Positions 49,561 through 58,559 of a stretch of DNA of 64,000 bases are shown piece after piece (the stretch's first letter is position 1; each line of letters starts with the position of its first letter). The translations under genes were made by a program, and so were the position numbers. Source of the stretch: Salinibacterium sp. G-O1. GTDB lineage: Bacteria; Actinomycetota; Actinomycetes; Actinomycetales; Microbacteriaceae. Below the pieces are notes generated by a model that was not told the origin of the DNA, made no database searches, and saw only the letters and a list, made by a program, of their open reading frames with translations. The stretch lies in assembly GCF_030063305.1 (NCBI RefSeq), contig NZ_JASISV010000004.1:119227-183226 (forward strand), written 5' to 3'.

Positions 49561-50996
49561 CGAGTTCGGCCGGGGGGCGCTTCGTTGTCGCCATCGACAA
49601 CGGCTCGCAAAGTACGAAGGTCATGATCTTCGACGAGAAGGGCAACGTCCACGCGTCGGCGCAGCAGCGTCTCCGACCGTATGACACCTCCACCGCCGAT
49701 CGGGTTGTGCATCCCGGCGACGACCTGTGGGAGTCTGTCGCCGCAACCTGTCGTGAGGCGCTCGCCGCGTTCGACGGGGACCTTGCCGAGATCGCCGGGG
49801 TGGGGTTGTGCACGATCAGGTTCTGCCGCGCACTTCTCGACCGAGACGGGCTTCTTGTCGAGCCGGTTCTCAGTTGGATGGATGCGAGGGTGTCACGCCC
49901 TCACGTCGCCGACGACGATCGGGTCGCGCGCATCACGACCTCGTCCGGCTACATCACAGGTCGACTCACGGGTGCCTACCGTGACACCGTCGCGAACTAT
50001 CAGGGCGTGTGGCCCATTGACGTCGAGCGGCGGGCCTGGTCACGCAACGACTCTGACTACATCGCGACGGGGATGCGCCGCGACCAGCTCGCTGAACTCG
50101 TGGAGCCCGGCGAATTGCTCGGTATGGTGGCGCCGGACGCGGCAATCGCAACCGGGTTGCCGGAGGGATTGCCGGTGTTCGCGACGGCGAACGACAAGGC
50201 CGTCGAAGCGCTCGGCAGCGGTCTGGTGTCAGAACACGATGCGCTCCTGTCCCTGGGCACGTACATCGCTGCGATGACGCCCGGTCGATCGCCCGTCTCG
50301 ACCTCGAGTTCGTATTGGGTCAACTTCGACTCGAGACCCGGTGGATACCTGAACGAGAGTGGTGGCATCCGACGTGGCATGTGGACGGTCAGTTGGTATC
50401 GGGATCTGCTGAACTCCGGGGGAGGGCCAGCTGTCGACGAACGGGCTCTCGAGATGGGTGCGCAGGACGTACCCATCGGCAGCGGGGGACTCTTCGCCAT
50501 ACTTGACTGGCTTGCGCCGGGCGACCACCCTGAACGGCGAGGAGCATTTCTTGGTTTTGACGGCAGCCAAGGGCGATATCACCTGTATCGAGCCGTGCTG
50601 GAGTCCATCGCTTTCACGATGCGCGTTCATCTGGACGCTATGGAAACGGCGCTCGGACGCCGATGTCGAGAGGTGATTGTGTCTGGCGGTGGCTCGCGTT
50701 CATTGCTGATGTTGCACATCCTCGCCAATGTGCTTGATCGCCCCGTACGCAGGACCGTCATCACGGATGCTGCCGGGCTGGGAGCCGCCATCTGCGCATT
50801 CGTTGGCACCGGAATCCATCCGGACTGGGACACGGCTGTTCGCGAAACCGTTCGTGTGGCGGACCGAATTGAACCAGATCCTCTCTCGGTTGCATCGTAC
50901 GCTCCGTTCGCAGCGAAGCATGCCGGCCTTGCTGAGTTCACCGATCCACTGTTTGCCTGGCTGAGCGCGAACTCGACTGGCGCTTCCGGAGCCTGA
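49557..50996 (+). CDS. FGGY-family carbohydrate kinase, YgcE-like
   Basis: A 479-residue sugar/polyol kinase: FVVAIDNGSQSTKVMIFDEKG (phosphate 1), WMDARVSRPHV, LSLGTYIAAMTPG and GGIRRGMWTVSWYRD in the middle, and VIVSGGGSRSLLMLHILANVLDRPVRRT (adenosine site) toward the end. It closely resembles E. coli YgcE. Kinases of this fold act on polyols and sugars such as glycerol, xylulose or gluconate. Last gene of the operon; GTG start overlapping the ygcU-like stop. Confidence 0.9.
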   Translation: MTSSAGGRFVVAIDNGSQSTKVMIFDEKGNVHASAQQRLRPYDTSTADRVVHPGDDLWESVAATCREALAAFDGDLAEIAGVGLCTIRFCRALLDRDGLLVEPVLSWMDARVSRPHVADDDRVARITTSSGYITGRLTGAYRDTVANYQGVWPIDVERRAWSRNDSDYIATGMRRDQLAELVEPGELLGMVAPDAAIATGLPEGLPVFATANDKAVEALGSGLVSEHDALLSLGTYIAAMTPGRSPVSTSSSYWVNFDSRPGGYLNESGGIRRGMWTVSWYRDLLNSGGGPAVDERALEMGAQDVPIGSGGLFAILDWLAPGDHPERRGAFLGFDGSQGRYHLYRAVLESIAFTMRVHLDAMETALGRRCREVIVSGGGSRSLLMLHILANVLDRPVRRTVITDAAGLGAAICAFVGTGIHPDWDTAVRETVRVADRIEPDPLSVASYAPFAAKHAGLAEFTDPLFAWLSANSTGASGA

Positions 50997-51005
50997 CGCC
51001 AGCGG

Positions 51006-52481
51006 TTACTGCACTGCTGCAGTGAGCCTGGCGATGTTGTCGAGGGCGCTCACCAGGAATCCGCGCTTCTCCCACTCTTCGAGGGTGAGCTCACGGCTGT
51101 TCGCGCGGTACGACTCTTCGACCTCACGCAGGGAGTCGATGAAGGCCTTGCCGCGCACCATGACCGACACCTCGAGGTCGAGGGTGAACGAGCGCATATC
51201 CATGTTGCTAGAACCGATGACCGCGACGTCATCATCGATCGTCATGTGCTTGGCGTGCAGAACCGTCGGGGACTTGTAAAGGAAAATGTGCACGCCTGCC
51301 TTGAGCAGTACCTCGTAGTAGCTGCGCTGGGCGTGGTACACGAAGAACTGGTCCCCGATTTCTGACACATACAGCTCGACCCTGAGCCCGCTCTGGGCAG
51401 CGGTGGTGATCGCGTAGAGCATCGAATCATCAGGCACAAAGTAGGGGCTGACCAGGATGACCTTCTCCTGGGCCGCGTACACCAGCGAGTTGAACAGCCG
51501 GAGGTTGTTCTCGCCGGGGAAGCCGGGCCCACTCGGAACCACCTGACAGTCGACGTCCCCGGTGCCCTCGGTCATGAACTCGAGCGCAGAGCCGCGCTCC
51601 ACCAGATCGTCGGTCTCCGAATACCAGTCCGTGATGAACAAGGCGTTGAGGCCGGCCACGACCGGGCCCTCGAAGCGCACCATGAAGTCTTTCCAGTGCA
51701 GCCCCCGGCGGTGGTTCTTGCGACGCTGATACCCGGTTTCGATCACGTTCTGCGACCCGGTGAAGGCGACGGTGTCGTCGATCACGAGGATCTTGCGATG
51801 GTTGCGGAGGTCGGGGCGCCGGATTTTTCCCCGGAGCGGCTGGAACGGCAGCATCAGGTGCCATTGAATGCCCATGCTGTTCAGCCGCCGCTTGGTCCGG
51901 CGGTAGCCGGGATACTGGAAATTCCCGAGGTGGTCGAGCAGCACCCTGACGACGACCCCACGGTTGTGGGCGTCCTCCAGCGCGTCGAAAAAGGGAGCCG
52001 TCGTTGCATCCAGCGACAGGATGTAGAACTCGACGTGCAGGCTCTTCTTGGCGCCCTTGATCGCCTCGGTCATGGCGTCGAGGGCTTCCTGATTGTCCGA
52101 ATATAGCTTTGCCTTGTTGCCGCCGACCAGCGGCATGGCGCCCAGGGTGCGGTTGAGTTCGACGATCGGTTCGAGCCATGACGGCCACGGTGGGTCGCGC
52201 TTGACGAGATCGATTCCCTCGGTTGTTTCGAGGATGTACTCGTTGATCTGCGCCTGCTTGCGTCGGCGATCCCGCGAGAGCTTGGCACTTCCCACGATGA
52301 GGAAGAGGATCACTCCGACGTACGGCACGAAGAAGATCGCCAGCAGCCAGGCCATCGCGGTCTGCGGTCGGCGATTGCGGGGAACGACGAGCAGTGCCAC
52401 GATCCGGATGATGTAGTCGACAACCAACAACACCCCGGCAATCGAGATGTTGGAAACGAAGAAAAGGGCGAAATCATCCAT
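51006..52481 (-). CDS. cls: Cardiolipin synthase
   Basis: A 491-residue phospholipase-D-family synthase with two N-terminal helices (ISIAGVLLVVDYIIRIVALLVV; AMAWLLAIFFVPYVGVILFLIVG) and two HKD motifs, NHRKILVIDDTVAFTGSQN and LHAKHMTIDDDVAVIGSSN. It condenses two phosphatidylglycerol molecules. ATG start, 7 nt after TAGGAT. Confidence 0.95.
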   Translation of the reverse strand: MDDFALFFVSNISIAGVLLVVDYIIRIVALLVVPRNRRPQTAMAWLLAIFFVPYVGVILFLIVGSAKLSRDRRRKQAQINEYILETTEGIDLVKRDPPWPSWLEPIVELNRTLGAMPLVGGNKAKLYSDNQEALDAMTEAIKGAKKSLHVEFYILSLDATTAPFFDALEDAHNRGVVVRVLLDHLGNFQYPGYRRTKRRLNSMGIQWHLMLPFQPLRGKIRRPDLRNHRKILVIDDTVAFTGSQNVIETGYQRRKNHRRGLHWKDFMVRFEGPVVAGLNALFITDWYSETDDLVERGSALEFMTEGTGDVDCQVVPSGPGFPGENNLRLFNSLVYAAQEKVILVSPYFVPDDSMLYAITTAAQSGLRVELYVSEIGDQFFVYHAQRSYYEVLLKAGVHIFLYKSPTVLHAKHMTIDDDVAVIGSSNMDMRSFTLDLEVSVMVRGKAFIDSLREVEESYRANSRELTLEEWEKRGFLVSALDNIARLTAAVQ

Positions 52482-52488
52482 CGATCGA

Positions 52489-52494
52489 ATCCTA
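52489..52494 (-). promoter_or_regulatory. Leaderless -10 box of cls
   Basis: TAGGAT on the minus strand, 7 nt (TCGATCG) before the ATG. Confidence 0.5.
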
Positions 52495-52508
52495 TCGACA
52501 GAGAACCC

Positions 52509-53111
52509 CTAGTCCTTCCATTCAGCGAGTGGAAGATCGGATGTGCGTGCGCCGCCCGTCGGTCCCCACTTGACGCTCAGGTATTCGGTGCCATCCGAGT
52601 TGATTCGACTCATCCCCATCCGCAGGCCGATGATCATGAAAACTCCTTTACTGGTGCACGTCCCACCCGAGCTGAGCATGCCCTCGAAGCCTGCCATGCA
52701 GATGTTGCCGCCCGTGGTGGTGAAGGCGAAGACATCCCAACCATTGCTGCTGGCGAGCCAGCGGATCCTGTCTGCACGCTCCTCTCGATCTGCCCCGCCC
52801 GGCCAGGTCGGGGTACCCAACTGGGGAAAGCTGAACACCATGAGGGATGGCACCGGCACGAGGGCGAGGGCGCTGGCCGCAGCCAGCGTGACGGCGAGCG
52901 CGACGATGACGGCGAGCTTCTGGCGCCGCATCACGACGGAGGGCACGCTGAGCGGCCGCCATTCGATCTCGGGCGCCGGCCGCCGCGATTCAGCGATGGC
53001 AGCGAGTTCCGCCTGGGCTGCGGTGGGATCGACCCCATCCATTGGTTTGGAGTAGGCCCGTCGTTGAAGTTCGCGCTCGTACGATGGGTCATCGTACGGC
53101 GCGGCCGACAT
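52509..53111 (-). CDS. Hypothetical single-pass membrane protein
   Basis: A 200-residue protein with a 65-residue cytoplasmic head, one helix (KLAVIVALAVTLAAASALALVPV, about 65-87) and an exported domain (about 90-200) with two cysteines in NICMAGFEGMLSSGGTCTSKG that could pair. No family recognised. It shares direction with yajQ and cls; 4 nt after the yajQ stop. Confidence 0.75.
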   Translation of the reverse strand: MSAAPYDDPSYERELQRRAYSKPMDGVDPTAAQAELAAIAESRRPAPEIEWRPLSVPSVVMRRQKLAVIVALAVTLAAASALALVPVPSLMVFSFPQLGTPTWPGGADREERADRIRWLASSNGWDVFAFTTTGGNICMAGFEGMLSSGGTCTSKGVFMIIGLRMGMSRINSDGTEYLSVKWGPTGGARTSDLPLAEWKD

Positions 53112-53115
53112 TGTT

Positions 53116-53604
53116 CTACCGGAAGTTCACGAACTGCAGGTCGACGTCGAGGTCTTTGCCTTTGAGCAACGCCATGGTCGCCTGCAGGTCGTCGCGGCTC
53201 TTCGACTGCACGCGAAGCTCGTCGCCCTGGATCTGCGACTTCACGCCCTTGGGGCCCTCGTCACGGATGATCTTCGAAACCTTCTTGGCGTCTTCAGACG
53301 AGATGCCGTTCTTGAGGCTGATTTCGATGCGGTATTCCTTGCCGCTCGCGAAAGGCTCTCCGGCATCGAGGGACCGCAGCGAGATGCCGCGCTTGATGAA
53401 CTTGGCCTCGAGCACCTCGAGCACCGCTTTCACGCGCTCTTCGGCGCTCGCCTTCAGCAGCAGCTTCTCGCCGCTCCATTCGATGGATGCGCCGACGCCC
53501 TTGAAGTCGTATCGCGTGGCGATCTCTTTCTGCGCCTGATTGACGGCGTTGTCTGCCTCCATCTGGTCGACCTTGCTGACGATGTCGAATGTGGAATCTG
53601 CCAT
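53116..53604 (-). CDS. YajQ-family nucleotide-binding protein
   Basis: A 162-residue protein: [33 protein letters not shown] at the start and [25 protein letters not shown] at the end are diagnostic of YajQ (UPF0234). Some members bind cyclic-di-GMP; the role here is unknown. ATG start 6 nt after TAGCAT. Confidence 0.95.
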   Translation of the reverse strand: MADSTFDIVSKVDQMEADNAVNQAQKEIATRYDFKGVGASIEWSGEKLLLKASAEERVKAVLEVLEAKFIKRGISLRSLDAGEPFASGKEYRIEISLKNGISSEDAKKVSKIIRDEGPKGVKSQIQGDELRVQSKSRDDLQATMALLKGKDLDVDLQFVNFR

Positions 53605-53610
53605 GTACCC

Positions 53611-53616
53611 ATGCTA
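53611..53616 (-). promoter_or_regulatory. Leaderless -10 box of yajQ
   Basis: TAGCAT on the minus strand, 6 nt (GGGTAC) before the ATG. Confidence 0.5.
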
Positions 53617-53807
53617 GAACCTCGACGGCGTTCCGTCGCGTCCGCGGGAATGCCCCGAGGCGCGCATCGGTTGCAGCGAGCGGCGGTGCAGCGTCACGCG
53701 GCGTCGCATCCGCCCCTCTCGGCGGCAGTCTGCGTAGCCTCAATCTTGTGCTCATCGGCACCGACCGTACGAAAACCACACCACCACACACAGAATCAGG
53801 CAGTCTC

Positions 53808-54620
53808 ATGGTCAACAAATTTCTTGTCATCGCAGCAACAGCAGTCACGCTCGTAGCCCTGGTTGGCTGCTCGGCCTCTGGTCCGGCTGAGAACTCGGCC
53901 GAACCTTCCGCGGGCACTTCGCTCGCCGACGTGCAGAAGGCGGGAAAGCTCGTTGTGGCCACGGAGGGCACCTACCGCCCGTTCAGCTTCCACGAGGGAG
54001 GGTCTGGCGACATCACCGGGTACGACATCGATGTGATCACCGCGGTCGCCGACAAGCTCGACCTCGATGTCGAGTTCAAGGAGACCCAATTCGACGGCAT
54101 CTTCGCGGGGCTCGAGGCGGGCCGCTTCGACGTGATCGCGAACCAGATCTCGATCAACCCCGAGCGTGAGGCCGTCTACGACTTCAGCGAGCCGTACACG
54201 GTTTCGCCCGGCGTGCTGATCGTGGCCGAGGACAACACAGACATCACGTCGTTCGCGACCCTGTCCGGCCACTCGAGCGCGCAGTCGCTGACGAGCAACT
54301 GGTACAAGGTCGCCGAAGACGCTGGCGCCGTGGTGCAGTCGGTCGAGGGATGGGCTCAGGCGGCGGAACTGGTCCGCCAGGGTCGCGTGGATGCGACCGT
54401 CAACGACAAGCTCACCTTTCTTGACTACCAGAAGACCGAGGGAGACACCGGCCTGAAGATCGTGGCCGACACCGATGAGGTGTCCAAGAACGCGCTTGTC
54501 TTCCGTAAGGGCAGCAGCGATCTGGTCGCCGCGGTCGACAAGGCGCTCGATGAACTACGCGCCGACGGCACGCTCGCCTCGATCTCGAAGAAATATTTCG
54601 GGGAGGATGTAAGCCAGTAA
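53808..54620 (+). CDS. Polar amino-acid ABC transporter, solute-binding lipoprotein
   Basis: A 270-residue family 3 binding protein: lipobox LVALVGC, then GKLVVATEGTYRPFSFHE, ITGYDIDVITAVADKL, FDGIFAGLEAGRFDVIANQISINPEREAVYDFSEPY and a C-terminal LRADGTLASISKKYFGEDV. The pattern resembles cystine-binding TcyJ-type proteins; other polar amino acids are possible. In-frame codons upstream are not used because the signal peptide starts at MVNKFLVIA. First of three genes. Confidence 0.92.
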   Translation: MVNKFLVIAATAVTLVALVGCSASGPAENSAEPSAGTSLADVQKAGKLVVATEGTYRPFSFHEGGSGDITGYDIDVITAVADKLDLDVEFKETQFDGIFAGLEAGRFDVIANQISINPEREAVYDFSEPYTVSPGVLIVAEDNTDITSFATLSGHSSAQSLTSNWYKVAEDAGAVVQSVEGWAQAAELVRQGRVDATVNDKLTFLDYQKTEGDTGLKIVADTDEVSKNALVFRKGSSDLVAAVDKALDELRADGTLASISKKYFGEDVSQ

Positions 54621-54648
54621 CCACACCCACTACCGGATCGGATGACGG

Positions 54649-55311
54649 ATGATCAACTGGGAGTTGTTCTGGTCGGCCTTGGGCCCGATCGCGCTCGGCG
54701 GCCTTATCGGCACCATCCCCGTCGCTCTCGCCTCGTTTGCGCTCGGGCTGGTCATCGCGCTGTTCGTCGCCCTGGCGCGGATCTCGGGCATCCGGGTGTT
54801 ATCGGCGCTCGCGCGTTTCAACATCTCGGTCATCCGCGGTACCCCCTTGCTGGTGCAGCTCTTCGTGATTTTCTACGGGTTGCCTAGTCTCGGGCTGCTC
54901 ATCGACCCGTGGCCGAGCGCCGTCATCGCGTTCTCCCTGAACGTGGGCGGCTATGCCGCCGAGGTGATCCGGGCGGCGATCCTGTCGGTTCCGAAGGGGC
55001 AGTGGGAAGCCGGTTTCACGCTCGGGATGCGTAGGTCGACGAGCTTGCGCCGCATCATCCTGCCGCAGGCGGCGCGGGTCTCGGTGCCACCGTTGTCGAA
55101 CACTTTCATCTCGTTGGTGAAGGACACCTCGCTCGCGTCGCTGATCCTCGTCACCGAGCTCTTCCGCGAAGCGCAGAAGGTCGCGGCGTTCAGCCAGGAT
55201 TTCATGCTCATCTACATCGAGGCGGCCCTGGTCTACTGGGTGATCTGTCTGGGCCTGTCTACGGCGCAAAACCGTCTGGAGAAGAGGTTGGACCGCTATG
55301 TCGCCCACTGA
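54649..55311 (+). CDS. Polar amino-acid ABC transporter permease
   Basis: A 220-residue HisM-type permease: FNISVIRGTPLLVQLFVIFYGLPSLG and GGYAAEVIRAAILSVPKGQWEAGFTLGM are the standard signatures, followed by SLVKDTSLASLILVTELFREAQ. Likely a homodimer. Its end overlaps the ATPase gene by 14 nt. Confidence 0.93.
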   Translation: MINWELFWSALGPIALGGLIGTIPVALASFALGLVIALFVALARISGIRVLSALARFNISVIRGTPLLVQLFVIFYGLPSLGLLIDPWPSAVIAFSLNVGGYAAEVIRAAILSVPKGQWEAGFTLGMRRSTSLRRIILPQAARVSVPPLSNTFISLVKDTSLASLILVTELFREAQKVAAFSQDFMLIYIEAALVYWVICLGLSTAQNRLEKRLDRYVAH

Positions 55312-56113
55312 AGTCGCCGGGGGATCCCCGCTGCTCGAGGTCACCGGACTGTCGAAGGCTTTCGGCAAAACCGAGGTGCTGCACTCGATCGATCTGAGCC
55401 TGAACAAGGGCAGCGTTACGGTGCTGATCGGTCCGTCGGGCTCGGGCAAGACGACGGTGCTGCGCTCGCTGAACGGCTTGGAGCGACCGGATGCCGGCAT
55501 CGTCACGATCCGCGGCGGCGAGACGCTCGGGGCCGACGACGAGGTGCGCGTCGACTTCGCCGCACCTGCGAAACCGCGGATGCGACAGCTGCAGGCCGAG
55601 CGCCTTCGCGATCGGTCGGCGATGGTGTTTCAGCACTTCAACCTGTTCCCGCACAAGACCGTTCTGCAGAACGTGGTCGAGGGGCCGATCATCGTGCAGC
55701 GACGCGCGCGTGCCGAGGCCGAAGCCGAGGCTCTGGCCTTGCTCGACCGGGTCGGGCTCGCCGACAAGCGCGACAGCTACCCGTTCGAGCTCTCGGGCGG
55801 CCAGCAGCAACGCGTTGGCATCGTGCGGGCGCTCGCCCTCAAACCCCAACTTCTGCTGTTCGACGAGCCGACATCGTCGCTCGACCCGGAGCTGGTCGGC
55901 GACGTGCTCGGCGTGCTGAAAGGGCTCGCCGACGACGGATGGACCATGGTGGTGGTCACGCACGAGCTGGTCTTCGCCCGGCAGGTGGCCGACGAGGTGC
56001 TGTTCATGGACGGCGGCGTGATCGTCGAGCGCGGCGCGCCATCCGAGTTATTCGCGAATCCGCAGCACGAGCGCACGAAGCAGTTTTTGCACCGCCTGCT
56101 GTTCCCGCTCTGA
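55298..56113 (+). CDS. Polar amino-acid ABC transporter ATP-binding protein
   Basis: A 271-residue ATPase: Walker A LIGPSGSGKTTVLRSLN, Q-loop FQHFNLFPHKTVLQNVVEG, signature LSGGQQQRVGIVRALA, Walker B LLLFDEPTSSLDPE, and switch TMVVVTHELVFARQVAD. About 20 extra residues (TLGADDEVRVDFAAPAKPRM) are inserted before the Q-loop, as in some TcyN-like proteins. One-base overlap with the next gene. Confidence 0.93.
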   Translation: MSPTEVAGGSPLLEVTGLSKAFGKTEVLHSIDLSLNKGSVTVLIGPSGSGKTTVLRSLNGLERPDAGIVTIRGGETLGADDEVRVDFAAPAKPRMRQLQAERLRDRSAMVFQHFNLFPHKTVLQNVVEGPIIVQRRARAEAEAEALALLDRVGLADKRDSYPFELSGGQQQRVGIVRALALKPQLLLFDEPTSSLDPELVGDVLGVLKGLADDGWTMVVVTHELVFARQVADEVLFMDGGVIVERGAPSELFANPQHERTKQFLHRLLFPL

Positions 56114-56865
56114 TGAGCAAACGATGGCTATGGATGCTGGGCGCCACCCTTGCCGTGATCGCCCTGGTTGTCGTGACGGCGGTCGCGCTGACACCCACGC
56201 CCGTCGACGAGCCGCGAGCTGCGGAGCAGCCATCCGTCGATTTTTCGTCGCAGGCAGCTGACCCTCCGTTTGCCGACGAACCGACGCGACCGGGGTATGT
56301 CGGGCTCATCGACCCGGAATGGGTGTCACGCGCAGCCCAGCAGACGGGCATCCCGAAGCTTGCCGTGCTGGCGTATGCCGGAGCGATCGTGCGCAGCCGT
56401 GAGGTCTACCCGGAGTGCGGAATCGGATGGAACACCCTCGCGGGCATCGGGCTGGTTGAGAGCGACCACGGGCGGCATGGCGGTTCGGTGATCGGCGACG
56501 ACCTCCGGGTGCGTCCCGACATCTTCGGGGTGGTGCTCGACGGGGGCGAGACCCGGAACATCCCGGACTCCGACGGCGGCGCCATCGACGGCATCAGCGA
56601 CTTCGACCGTGCGGTTGGCCCCATGCAGCTCATCCCACAGACCTGGTCTAGTTGGCCGTCAGACGGAAACGGCGACGCCATTGCGGACCCACAGAACATC
56701 GCCGACGCCGCCATCGCGGCGGCGAACCACATGTGCCGGGCTGCGGGGGAGATGGTGACGCCGGACGGGTGGCGGTCCGGCATTGCGTCGTACAACAACG
56801 CCACCACCTACGGCACGGCGGTGGCCACGGCCGCCCAGCGTTACGCCGACGCCGTCGACGGTTAG
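56113..56865 (+). CDS. Lytic murein transglycosylase, membrane-anchored
   Basis: A 250-residue exported protein. One N-terminal helix (WLWMLGATLAVIALVVVTAVAL) and a linker lead to an SLT-type domain: IGWNTLAGIGLVESDHGRHGG holds the catalytic glutamate, AVGPMQLIPQTWSSWPSDGNGDAIADPQNIADAAIAAANHMC follows. It cleaves peptidoglycan. Starts within the ABC ATPase stop. Its stop overlaps the LacI stop in ttag. Confidence 0.9.
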   Translation: MSKRWLWMLGATLAVIALVVVTAVALTPTPVDEPRAAEQPSVDFSSQAADPPFADEPTRPGYVGLIDPEWVSRAAQQTGIPKLAVLAYAGAIVRSREVYPECGIGWNTLAGIGLVESDHGRHGGSVIGDDLRVRPDIFGVVLDGGETRNIPDSDGGAIDGISDFDRAVGPMQLIPQTWSSWPSDGNGDAIADPQNIADAAIAAANHMCRAAGEMVTPDGWRSGIASYNNATTYGTAVATAAQRYADAVDG

Positions 56866-57878
56866 GACTTCGGGCGCGAGGTGCTGGAGCGCACGATCAG
56901 CTCGAACGGGAGCGGTGTGTTGCTCGAGGCGTGTGCCGTGTGGTCCGGGTGGAGCTGGTCCATGAGGATGTCGACGGCCATTTCACCCTGAAGCGCGGGG
57001 AACTGGGCGATCGATGTCAGGCCGAAGAATTCGGCGAGCTCGTGGTCGTCGACGCCGATGATTGAGACATCGTCTGGCACGCTCAATCCGAGATCCCGGG
57101 CCGCGAGAATCGCCCCGATGGCCATCTCGTCGGATGCCGCGAACACCGCGGTCGGTCGCTTGCGCGGGTTGCCGAACAGCTGTTTCGCGGCGGCGTAGCC
57201 TCCGGGAATGGTGAAGTCTGCTGACTGGAAGAGTTCCGGGTCGGCGGTCAGGCCGGCATCGGCCAGCGCCGCAATGAAACCGCCGCGTCGCTGGGATGGC
57301 ACGTGGAAGTCCATCTCGGACTGACGGTTGCCGCCGATGAACCCGATCGTGCGGTGACCGAGCGCGAGCAGGTGCTCCGTCGCCAGTTGCGCAACCGCGC
57401 CGTCGTCAATGCTGAGCGTGCGCACCCCGGCAATCGAGCCGCCGACGCCCACGATGGGCTTGTTGATGGTGAGGAGTCGCTCGACCTCGCTGCCGGTGAG
57501 CTCGAGCGAGATGGCGATGACGGCATCCACTCGTTTACGCAGCAGGAAGTCTTCGAACACGCTCGTGCGCTGATCTTCGCCGCCGCTGAGGTTGTAGAGG
57601 GTGAGGTCGTAGCCGTGGCGAAGCAGCGCCTGCTCTGCGCCTTCGAGCACCGCGCCGAAATACCAGCGGTTTAGGAATGGGATGACCACGCCGATGTTGC
57701 GCATGCGGCCGGTGGCAAGGCTCGATGCGTTCGACGAGACCACGTATCCAAGCTCGCGGGCTGCAGCGCGAACCCGGTGGCGGGTGGTCTCAGAAACGTG
57801 CCCATTGCCGCTGAGCGCGCGCGACACCGTTGCCGTGGATACCCCGGCAAGTTGGGCTACCTGGTTGATTCCCGGCAT
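56862..57878 (-). CDS. LacI-family regulator
   Basis: A 338-residue repressor: INQVAQLAGVSTATVSRALSGNGHVSETTRHRVRAAARELGY is a complete LacI headpiece, and the core is a periplasmic-binding-protein-like domain (IGVVIPFLNRWYFGAVLEGAEQALLRHGYD, then FAASDEMAIGAILAARDLGLSVPDDVSIIGVDDHELAEFFGLTSI). Sugar genes it might control are not next to it; the target is unknown. Confidence 0.93.
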   Translation of the reverse strand: MPGINQVAQLAGVSTATVSRALSGNGHVSETTRHRVRAAARELGYVVSSNASSLATGRMRNIGVVIPFLNRWYFGAVLEGAEQALLRHGYDLTLYNLSGGEDQRTSVFEDFLLRKRVDAVIAISLELTGSEVERLLTINKPIVGVGGSIAGVRTLSIDDGAVAQLATEHLLALGHRTIGFIGGNRQSEMDFHVPSQRRGGFIAALADAGLTADPELFQSADFTIPGGYAAAKQLFGNPRKRPTAVFAASDEMAIGAILAARDLGLSVPDDVSIIGVDDHELAEFFGLTSIAQFPALQGEMAVDILMDQLHPDHTAHASSNTPLPFELIVRSSTSRPKS

Positions 57879-58001
57879 TGGGTGGCACCTCCTCGGTCGC
57901 GAGCCGAGCTTACCGTCGCAGGCATGGTCACAGTTCGCCCAAAGAGCTTGTATCCTTGATCCGCACGTTCCCTTAGTGATTACGCTGGGGGAGGGTGCCT
58001 C

Positions 58002-58083
58002 GGCATGTTACCCAAGTGGCCAAAGGGATCTGACTGTAAATCAGACTGCTTCGCATTCGGGGGTTCGAATCCCTCACATGCCA
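58002..58083 (+). tRNA. tRNA-Tyr (anticodon GTA)
   Basis: The acceptor stem GGCATGT pairs with ACATGCC, the anticodon loop CTGTAAA carries GTA within a CTGA/TCAG stem, the variable arm is long, as in tRNA-Tyr, and the T-arm GGGGGTTCGAATCCCT is intact. The discriminator is A; the genome shows CCG rather than a full CCA after it. Confidence 0.95.
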
Positions 58084-58559
58084 CCGAGAAAGTGCTGGTC
58101 AGAGTGCTGTTTTGCGAAAACAGCCACTCCAAAACCCCACAAGACCCACGCATCGCCCGCAAGTGCAGCTGATTGGTGGCGATCCGCGCGATCTAGATTC
58201 GTCCGTCGAACGCCGGAACCTGGGGGAGGACCGGGGCCGTCCGCTGTCTTCGCGGCGTCGTGGTCGCCTAGAGGCTCAAAGGGGAAGGGTTGCGCGCCGA
58301 GCCACACAATACGCGGGGTGACGCCGTACTGGTTGTAGGGTCCGAACCCCACAATCCTGGTGTTGCTGTACCTTCACGCCGGCCAGGGCAGCGGTGCCTC
58401 TACGTCGACGTTCGACTTCGTGACCGGTTGGTCGGAGGTCGTGACCGGACTGAGGTATCTCCGCGACCGCGACTCCGCCCCGGCGACAACCCAGTTTGAA
58501 GAGATTAAGGTCGTCGATGACCTGGCTTTCGAGGAGTCGGTCAATCTCTTCTCGATCAA
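58084..58559. other. Spacer after tRNA-Tyr with no supported gene
   Basis: Open frames of 60-90 codons exist on both strands but none has a recognisable family, ribosome site or consistent codon use. One frame (58360-58581) encodes FVTGWSEVVTGLRYLRDRDSA and may be a gene remnant. The composition is more uneven than in flanking genes. Confidence 0.4.

Noticed and set aside
58002..58083. Second copy of the tRNA-Tyr 3' end as an attachment repeat inside the window
   Set aside because: I looked for the T-arm and acceptor sequence downstream to 64000 and saw no second copy, so no island boundary is called.
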